Shown here: piece after piece, positions 1-4,437 of the stretch
Position numbering within the stretch: position 1 is the stretch's first letter
Layout of the letters: every line of letters starts with the position of its first letter
Assembly (NCBI GenBank): GCA_017860075.1
Contig: JAFNAH010000117.1
Span: forward strand, 1 to 5,915
Origin: Acidobacteriota bacterium
GTDB lineage: Bacteria; Acidobacteriota; UBA6911
Direction of reading: 5' to 3'
DNA length: 5,915 bases
Position numbers and translations under genes: made by a program
The notes under the pieces: model-generated
Told to the model about the DNA's origin: nothing
The model's input: only the letters and a program-made list of their open reading frames with translations
Databases searched by the model: none

Positions 1-40
1 GGACGTGGACCTGGACCTGGACTTAGACGTGGACGTTTAC
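1..40. repeat. Degenerate hexamer array, left arm (NTGGAC units)
   Basis: From the window edge the sequence runs as consecutive 6-nt units of the form NTGGAC: GTGGAC at 5-10, CTGGAC at 11-16 and 17-22, a variant TTAGAC at 23-28, GTGGAC at 29-34 and a decayed GTTTAC at 35-40. The array probably continues to the left of the window. The same unit, including the rare TTAGAC variant, occurs in the opposite orientation at 140-181. The 12 bases at 17-28 are exactly complementary to 170-181, so the two arrays form an inverted pair about 100 nt apart. Plus-strand frame 2 is open through the array to a TAA at 173-175, but it reads as alternating Asp-Val/Leu and shows no other sign of coding. Confidence 0.75.
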
Positions 41-139
41 CAGTGTGTTCTCACGCCCTGCGCTTTCTCTGTAGCGTTCCGTATGTTTGATGCAGGAGGT
101 GGCCGGTTTTCTCCGGTTGCGGCTGCGCGACAAGCGCCA

Positions 140-181
140 GTCCAGGTCCAAGTCCACGTCCAGGTCCAAGTCTAAGTCCAG
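140..181. repeat. Degenerate hexamer array, right arm (inverted copy)
   Basis: Seven hexamers in a row on the plus strand: GTCCAG, GTCCAA, GTCCAC, GTCCAG, GTCCAA, GTCTAA, GTCCAG. They are reverse complements of the NTGGAC units of the 1-40 array. GTCTAA at 170-175 is the complement of the TTAGAC variant in the left arm, so the pairing is not only a matter of shared composition. The roughly 100 nt between the arrays (41-139) contain CCGG-TTTTCT-CCGG at 103-116 but no recognisable gene. The pair could be a foldback or the ends of a small non-autonomous repeat element. Its function is unknown. Confidence 0.75.
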
Positions 182-303
182 GTTGGAGTGTGCGAAGGAG
201 CAAAGGGCTTAAGTTAGCGCTTATGGGTGCAAACCCCGGGGATCATCCGGTCAACCACAGGGTACGACCCTGAAAGGGTCGAACAGCACCCTTTGTCGGG
301 ATT
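182..303. other. Gene-free stretch with short palindromes
   Basis: Together with 1-181 this makes a 303-bp region without a gene at the 3' side of the decarboxylase. It contains the palindromes CTTAAG (208-213) and AGCGCT (216-221), a small GGGT-GCAA-ACCC hairpin (225-236), CCCGGG (235-240), and then a run of alternating AGGGT/ACCCT blocks (259-292). I see no start codon with a ribosome binding site leading to a plausible protein, and no tRNA or rRNA signature. GTTCGAC, read on the minus strand at about 285-279, resembles a tRNA T-loop, but no cloverleaf forms around it. Confidence 0.5.
265..281 (-). terminator. Perfect hairpin downstream of the decarboxylase stop
   Basis: CGACCCT (265-271), loop GAA, AGGGTCG (275-281) form a perfect 7-bp stem, 22 nt past the decarboxylase stop codon on the minus strand. 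No run of T follows in either direction, so it is not a canonical intrinsic terminator. It may instead mark or protect the mRNA 3' end. The same ACCCT can also pair with an upstream AGGGT (259-263), and the AGGGT at 275-279 can pair with ACCCT at 288-292, so several alternative stems compete. Confidence 0.3.
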
Positions 304-1719
304 TCAGGTGAGTTCGCGCAGGGTGGCGCGGATATCTTCCAGCGCGGCTTGCATGCGGTCGTGGTGGGTCCTGAAAGAAAGAACACAGATCCGTATCACG
401 AACCTGCCGCGCAGGACAGTGCCGGTAAGGTAGACCCGCTTGAGCGCATTGACCCCACCCATCAAGCGCCGGTTTAAATCGTTTGCGGTCTCGGTGTCCC
501 ATCCGGAACGCACCACGCGGAAAGCCACGAGTGACAATTGAGGTTCTGCCAGGACCTCGACCGAGGGGATGGAGCGCAATTCCTCCGCCGCCCATGCGCG
601 GAAAGGCTCGATGCCATGCATCTTGATGGGCAGCCAGACGCGCAGGCCCCGAAAATCACGGGACAGCTCGGGAGAATAAAGGCAGAAGTCGACGAGGTCC
701 GCGTCCTGCTGCATCGGGGGCAGATAGGTTGCATCGACGGAGTGGGCGCGCCTGAGAGCATCTCCATCCCGGACGAGAAGCGAACCGGTCCCGTATGGCA
801 GGAAGAGGCCCTTGTGCGGGTCCAGCGTGATCGAGTGGGCGCGCTCGATCCCCCTCATGACCTCCCGGCCTTTCCGGGTGAGCATGAAGAACCCTCCGTA
901 AGCTGCGTCGACGTGGAGCCACATCTTCTCCCGTGCCGCCAGGTTCGCCAGCCCGTCGAGGTCGTCGACGGCGCCGGTGTTGGTTGTTCCTGCGTTGCCG
1001 ACTATCAGGAATGGATGCTTTCCCTCGCGCCTGTCGGATTCGATTGATCTCTCCAGGTGGTCGAGCCTGATCCGACAGGCGTCGTCTGCGGCGATTTCGC
1101 GCACGTTCGCAGCCGGAAAACCGGCCAGCATCGCCGCTTTGACCACGGAATGATGGACCTGGTCGGAAGCATACAAAGTGCCTGCGAGGAAATTGTCCGG
1201 GAGCAGGTGCCGGCGGGCGGTGACGAGCGCGGTGAAGTTCGCGAGCGAACCGCCGGTGGTAAGAATGCCGCGCGCCTCTGCGGGGTATCCGACGATCTCT
1301 GAAAACCAGCGGATGACGTTCGCTTCCAGCTGCGCCAGGCCCGGGGCGGCAATCCAAACTCCGACGTAGCGATTCACTGCATCTGAAATCAGGTCGGCCA
1401 CCGCCGAATGAAACAGTCCGCCCCCGGGGATGTATGCGAGGTAGCCCGGCCCGGCAGTATTGAAACTCTTCGGGACGAGTTCCTTGAACAGCAGGTCAAG
1501 GAGATCCGAGTACTCTGCCGGCTTCTCGGGCAAAGGCTCGACCAGAGAACGCGCAAGAGCCTCGCATCCCTCGACATCGGCGGAGGGTTGACTGTCCAGG
1601 GACGAGATGTGATCCACGATTCGCTCCAGAGCCTTGTCGACCAGCTCCCGCATCCTGCCTGCCGGAAGCTCCAGATCGAGGTTGGACCTGATGGGATGGC
1701 TCTGCAGTTCTGGCGCCAT
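304..1719 (-). CDS. PLP-dependent group II decarboxylase (aromatic-L-amino-acid/glutamate decarboxylase family)
   Basis: A complete 471-residue protein, the usual length for pyridoxal-phosphate decarboxylases of fold type I, group II. These cytoplasmic homodimers remove the alpha-carboxylate from amino acids to give amines. Visible signatures are TTGGSLAN at 154-161 (phosphate contacts), DQVHH at 186-190 with His189 at the ring-stacking position, GTTNTGAVDD at 244-253, HVDAAYGG at 269-276 with Asp271 set to pair with the pyridine nitrogen, and DPHKG at 300-304 with Lys303 as the PLP lysine. Tyr332 lies 29 residues after the lysine, as in animal aromatic amino acid decarboxylase. That tyrosine fits decarboxylation; Phe there marks the aldehyde synthases. 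The ATG at 1719 is preceded by GAGG with a 7-nt spacer, which supports this start. The gene appears monocistronic: upstream is a 358-bp gap with an inverted repeat, and downstream is repeat DNA. The substrate cannot be read from the sequence; aromatic amino acids are one possibility, glutamate and others remain open. Confidence 0.93.
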   Translation of the reverse strand: MAPELQSHPIRSNLDLELPAGRMRELVDKALERIVDHISSLDSQPSADVEGCEALARSLVEPLPEKPAEYSDLLDLLFKELVPKSFNTAGPGYLAYIPGGGLFHSAVADLISDAVNRYVGVWIAAPGLAQLEANVIRWFSEIVGYPAEARGILTTGGSLANFTALVTARRHLLPDNFLAGTLYASDQVHHSVVKAAMLAGFPAANVREIAADDACRIRLDHLERSIESDRREGKHPFLIVGNAGTTNTGAVDDLDGLANLAAREKMWLHVDAAYGGFFMLTRKGREVMRGIERAHSITLDPHKGLFLPYGTGSLLVRDGDALRRAHSVDATYLPPMQQDADLVDFCLYSPELSRDFRGLRVWLPIKMHGIEPFRAWAAEELRSIPSVEVLAEPQLSLVAFRVVRSGWDTETANDLNRRLMGGVNALKRVYLTGTVLRGRFVIRICVLSFRTHHDRMQAALEDIRATLRELT

Positions 1720-2077
1720 GTTCGTGCCTCGTCAGCAAACCCCGGGTGCGCGCCGCTGAATCCGCATCTGCCCGGAGGCAGGCGTGCCGGCGGCTCGGAC
1801 CGAAACGGCATCAGGTCCGCATGTACCCGTGCGCTTAAGATAGCACAGAAGCTGGTCGGCTCCTGAGCGCGGCGGGTCGGAGAAACCGCGAAGAATTCAC
1901 CGCAGAGGTGCAAAGACCGCAGAGAGTGATTTCTCTCTGACTTAGAATCAACTGGGCATCTCTGCGAACTCTGCGTCTCTGCGGTGCTCATAGATTTCTT
2001 CACAGCTTCGGAGACGCGCCTCGCGGCGATATTGCACGGAGGTGGTGAGGGGTGGGAAGGGATCTTCTCGAGAGAAT
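1720..2077. other. Intergenic region upstream of the decarboxylase
   Basis: These 358 bp separate the decarboxylase start from the stop of the YheT-type hydrolase; both genes are on the minus strand. The part next to the decarboxylase (about 1720-1890) should hold its promoter and leader. The only recognisable leader element is the GAGG at 1727-1730 (plus-strand CCTC). I see no convincing -35/-10 pair; TATCTT, read on the minus strand around 1840, is a weak -10 candidate with no good -35. The distal part holds the inverted repeat listed separately. No small gene with a credible start was found. Confidence 0.6.
1898..1986. repeat. Imperfect inverted repeat, CACCGCAGAG-type foldback
   Basis: A left arm at 1898-1925 begins CACCGCAGAG and ends CGCAGAGA. 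The reverse complement of 1959-1986 begins and ends with the same sequences and matches it at 23 of 28 positions. Between the arms, TGATT (1927-1931) pairs with AATCA (1946-1950). Outside them, GAAGAA (1890-1895) pairs with TTCTTC (1996-2001), so the foldback spans up to about 112 bp. Within the arms the motif CGCAGAG recurs. The architecture resembles small dispersed non-autonomous palindromic elements. CACCGCAGAG/CTCTGCGGTG motifs are, from memory, common intergenic repeats in environmental genomes; copy number here cannot be judged from one window. It lies 72 bp past the end of the hydrolase gene and could also affect its transcript end. Confidence 0.75.
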
Positions 2078-3106
2078 TCAGGATCTGGAGCGGACGGCGG
2101 AGAGGAACTGGACGGCTCTGCACTCTGCCCAGTAGGCGTCCTGGTCAACGGCGCCGGCGGGGCGCCGGCCCAGGAATCCTGTGTGCCCCCCGAAGGCAGG
2201 CGCAAGCAGCCGCAGGGACGGGTTCTCACTGATCCCGGCTGCCCGGAAGGATGCAAACGGAATGAGCGGATCGTCGACTGCCTGGATTATGAGGGTGGGG
2301 ACGCGGATGCGTCCAAGCAAGGGACCTGAACTTGCGAGAAGGTAGTAGTTGTCGGCGGTCCCATAACCGAAGTGAGGAGCCGTAACAAGGTCGTCGAATT
2401 CCCGGATGGTACGCACGCGCGCGACCCTGCGCATGTCCGCGATTCCGGGGAAAAGCAATGTCTTGCGTTCCATTCTCCGGATCAATTCGCGCACGAAATA
2501 CCTCTGGTAGATCCAGTTCTGCGGCTCCTCCATTTTCCGGGCGCCGGCTGCGAGATCGATGGGCGGGCTGATGACGGCCGCGGCGCGAAGAAGACCTGCC
2601 GCGGCCGCTCCCTGTTCGCCCAGGAACTTCAGCAACATGTTCGCCCCGAGTGAAATTCCCGCTCCGTAAATCTCATCGAGCCCATACCGGTCCCCCATGG
2701 CGCGTACTACGGCCAGAACATCCTGCGAAAGGCCCGCACAGTAGAGAGTCGGTGTCAGGTGCTCGGTGCCGCCGCAATTACGAGTGTTGACCCTTACTAC
2801 GTGGAACCCCGCTGCGAAGGCTTTCCGGCTCATTCCGATCATGTAGTGCGACCTGGCGCTCCCCTCCAGGCCATGAAGAAAGAAGACAACCGGATGATCG
2901 GCCGGCCTGCCCGGTTGCCAGGACGCCTCGGCGAAAATCTTCCCGTCCGGTCCCAGATCGACCTCGAGCGGCTCCCATGTTTCCCAGCCAAAGTCCCAAC
3001 GACGCGGTTTGCGGGATGCAACCAGGGTCTGGAGATGTGCGTTGCGCATCCATCCCGGGGGAGAAAAAGGGGGAAATTCAATGCTCTGAATCTGGGATGG
3101 GCTCAT
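2078..3106 (-). CDS. yheT: YheT-family alpha/beta hydrolase
   Basis: A 342-residue protein, almost the length of Escherichia coli YheT (about 340). The family's N-terminal signature is present as FSPPGWMRNAHLQT (14-27), the oxyanion-hole region as HGLEGS (78-83), and the nucleophile elbow as GISLGAN, with Ser152. Asp279 in QAVDDP and His308 in GGHTGF complete the Ser-Asp-His triad. Family members are cytoplasmic or membrane-associated hydrolases, probably acting on carboxyl esters; the physiological substrate is poorly defined. I chose the ATG at 3106 because it places the FxPPxW...HLQT signature near residue 14. The frame stays open another 131 codons upstream, but that part lies antisense to mtgA and reads as low-complexity Arg/Pro-rich sequence. 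The start lacks a strong Shine-Dalgarno sequence (upstream CATTAATAGCACAACCA), so some uncertainty remains. The gene diverges from mtgA. Confidence 0.9.
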   Translation of the reverse strand: MSPSQIQSIEFPPFSPPGWMRNAHLQTLVASRKPRRWDFGWETWEPLEVDLGPDGKIFAEASWQPGRPADHPVVFFLHGLEGSARSHYMIGMSRKAFAAGFHVVRVNTRNCGGTEHLTPTLYCAGLSQDVLAVVRAMGDRYGLDEIYGAGISLGANMLLKFLGEQGAAAAGLLRAAAVISPPIDLAAGARKMEEPQNWIYQRYFVRELIRRMERKTLLFPGIADMRRVARVRTIREFDDLVTAPHFGYGTADNYYLLASSGPLLGRIRVPTLIIQAVDDPLIPFASFRAAGISENPSLRLLAPAFGGHTGFLGRRPAGAVDQDAYWAECRAVQFLSAVRSRS

Positions 3107-3217
3107 TGGTTGTGCTATTAATGCTCGTGAATCGTGCCCTCGGACGCGGCCGCGGTCAAGCTGATTCGGGGCCGGCGGGCGGCGCTTGGGGCGCGCGTGC
3201 GGTGGGATTACGAGGCT
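3107..3217. promoter_or_regulatory. Divergent intergenic region between the yheT-type gene and mtgA
   Basis: This 111-bp gap must hold promoters for two genes facing away from each other, if the chosen starts are right. The only AT-rich patch is TGCTATTAAT at about 3113-3122, which contains the palindrome ATTAAT and resembles an extended -10 element for the plus strand. No matching -35 is clear. On the minus strand the same patch sits too close to the hydrolase start for an ordinary leader. The remainder is very GC-rich. Role assigned by position; no operator was identified. Confidence 0.3.
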
Positions 3218-3934
3218 ATGTCGCGGGGACGTTTCTGGAGACGGCTGGGCCGGATCCTGTTCTGCCTTGCCCTGGTGGCCGCAGCCTGCGCGGGATACGA
3301 GTGGGCGACCTGGCCGGACGTCGCACGCCTTGCGACGGAGAATCCGACCACGACCGCATGGATGGAAATGCGCGCTGCGGAGGCCAGGGCGAAGGGGGAG
3401 CGGCCGCGTCGCGTTCAGGTCTGGGTCCCGCTGACGTCGATTTCGCCGAGTCTGAAGAACGCCGTACTGATTGCCGAAGACGCCGCGTTTTTCCAGCACG
3501 AAGGGCTCGACTACAACGAGATCCGGGAGGCGATCAAGACAGACACGGAGAAGCTCGAGTTTGCCCGCGGAGCAAGTACGATCACGCAGCAGCTCGCGAA
3601 GAATCTCTATCTTTCACCTTCACGAAACCCGATCCGGAAGCTCAAGGAACTGCTGCTCACGTTTTCCTTGGAGCGCCATCTGAGCAAGCCTCGCATATTT
3701 GAGCTCTACCTGAACCTGATCGAGTGGGGTGACGGGATCTACGGCGCGGAGGCGGCCGCGCGCACGTATTTTTCCACGTCGTCGGCTGACCTGTCCCGCG
3801 CACAGGCTGCGGCTCTCGCGGCAGTGATCATCAATCCCCGCCGGTACAGCCCTGCTGCGCCGAACCGCCGCATCCGGAACCGGATCGCGCTCATCCTGGA
3901 GCGGATGCAGCAATATCATCACTACAAGGAATGA
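3218..3934 (+). CDS. mtgA: Monofunctional biosynthetic peptidoglycan transglycosylase MtgA (GT51)
   Basis: A 238-residue GT51 glycosyltransferase that polymerises lipid II into glycan strands on the periplasmic face of the inner membrane; E. coli MtgA is about 242 residues. An Arg-rich start (RGRFWRRLGR, 3-12) is followed by one membrane anchor (about 13-27). All GT51 motifs are present: EDAAFFQHEG (87-96) with catalytic Glu87, GASTITQQLAKNL (118-130), RKLKE (140-144) with the second conserved glutamate Glu144, KPRIFELYLN (158-167), and EWGDGIYGAEAAA (169-181). There is no penicillin-binding transpeptidase domain, hence monofunctional. I prefer the ATG at 3218 because it puts the anchor at the N-terminus and leaves room for divergent promoters. 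A GTG at 3134 would add 28 residues, has no ribosome binding site and leaves a gap of only 27 bp. GGTGGGA at 3201-3207 is a weak ribosome binding site for 3218. The gene converges on the mutase small-subunit gene with 33 bp between stops. Confidence 0.93.
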   Translation: MSRGRFWRRLGRILFCLALVAAACAGYEWATWPDVARLATENPTTTAWMEMRAAEARAKGERPRRVQVWVPLTSISPSLKNAVLIAEDAAFFQHEGLDYNEIREAIKTDTEKLEFARGASTITQQLAKNLYLSPSRNPIRKLKELLLTFSLERHLSKPRIFELYLNLIEWGDGIYGAEAAARTYFSTSSADLSRAQAAALAAVIINPRRYSPAAPNRRIRNRIALILERMQQYHHYKE

Positions 3935-3944
3935 GAGGGCGCAG

Positions 3945-3968
3945 GCACGCGCGCGAGCCGCTGCGTGC
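3945..3968. terminator. Weak hairpin between convergent genes
   Basis: GCACGC (3945-3950) and GCGTGC (3963-3968) can form a 6-bp GC-rich stem with a 12-nt loop in the 33-bp gap between the mtgA stop and the mutase small-subunit stop. It could serve as a two-way terminator, which the compact convergent layout would favour. No T tract follows on either strand, and a random GC-rich stretch often forms such a stem, so the call is weak. Confidence 0.2.
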
Positions 3969-4393
3969 TACTTCCTGTCGGCGAGTCCGGCAACCGGCGG
4001 GCGGACGTGATCCCTGACGAAGGCGACTATCTCATCGAGTGATGATCCGGGCGGGAAGATCTCCGCGATCCCCATTTCCTTCAGCCTGGAGATGTCCTGG
4101 TCCGGGATGATCCCGCCGGCGAACACCAGGACATCGACGAGCTTGTGTTCGCGTTTCAGTTCCATGATGCGCGGGAACAGGTACATGTGGGCTCCGGAAA
4201 GGATGGAGAGCCCGATCGCGTCCACATCCTCCTGCAGCGCCGCCGCGACGATCTGCTCAGGCGTCTGTCTGAGCCCGGTGTAGATGACTTCCATGCCGGC
4301 ATCGCGCAAAGCGCGGGCGATCACCTTTGCCCCCCGGTCGTGGCCGTCGAGGCCCGGCTTGGCAATCAGTACTCTTATGCGACGTTCGTCCAT
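3968..4393 (-). CDS. B12-binding small subunit of an acyl-CoA mutase (methylmalonyl-/isobutyryl-CoA mutase type)
   Basis: A 141-residue free-standing cobalamin-binding domain with the Rossmann-like fold of B12-dependent mutases. The base-off/His-on signature is intact: D16-G-H18-D-R-G21 with His18 as the lower cobalt ligand, then SIL at 63-65 and GG at 93-94 in FAGGIIP. The C-terminus of fused methylmalonyl-CoA mutases has the same domain, but here it is a separate protein, close in length to Streptomyces IcmB (about 136). It holds adenosylcobalamin and docks on the large subunit encoded just upstream. The ATG at 4393 is chosen because [17 protein letters not shown] starts the fold five residues later and GAGGTG lies 9 nt upstream. 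The frame is open a further 44 codons upstream, but that would overlap the large-subunit gene. Upstream spacing is 44 nt, so co-transcription and probably translational coupling are expected. Confidence 0.93.
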   Translation of the reverse strand: MDERRIRVLIAKPGLDGHDRGAKVIARALRDAGMEVIYTGLRQTPEQIVAAALQEDVDAIGLSILSGAHMYLFPRIMELKREHKLVDVLVFAGGIIPDQDISRLKEMGIAEIFPPGSSLDEIVAFVRDHVRPPVAGLADRK

Positions 4394-4437
4394 AGTCCTC
4401 TGCACCTCGTCCGGCAGCAGCCGGGGCCCGTGCTTTC

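Noticed and set aside
2..175. Plus-strand frame open from the window edge through both hexamer arrays to TAA
   Set aside because: The reading is mostly alternating Asp-Val/Leu and Val-Gln forced by the hexamers; the inverted repeat explains the sequence better than coding.
1..181. CRISPR array
   Set aside because: The units are contiguous 6-mers without unique spacers, and the two blocks face opposite directions.
259..292. tRNA gene suggested by a GTTCGAC T-loop-like string on the minus strand
   Set aside because: No acceptor stem or anticodon arm can be drawn at the required spacing; the string is part of the AGGGT/ACCCT hairpins.
656..1357. 233-codon minus-strand frame within the decarboxylase gene
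   Set aside because: It is an out-of-frame reading of the decarboxylase, dominated by Arg and Pro, with no domain signature.
3278..3289. Possible lipoprotein signal in MtgA (Cys24 after AAA)
   Set aside because: The position three residues before Cys is Ala, not the usual Leu of a lipobox, and MtgA proteins are held by an uncleaved membrane anchor.
3107..3499. N-terminal extension of 131 codons in the hydrolase frame
   Set aside because: It lies antisense to mtgA, is Arg/Pro-rich without family similarity, and the YheT N-terminal signature begins right after the ATG at 3106.
2977..3702. 241-codon open frame on the plus strand overlapping the hydrolase and mtgA
   Set aside because: Its product is Gly/Arg-rich and matches nothing I recognise, while both overlapped frames encode complete motif sets. 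It is a by-product of high GC content.
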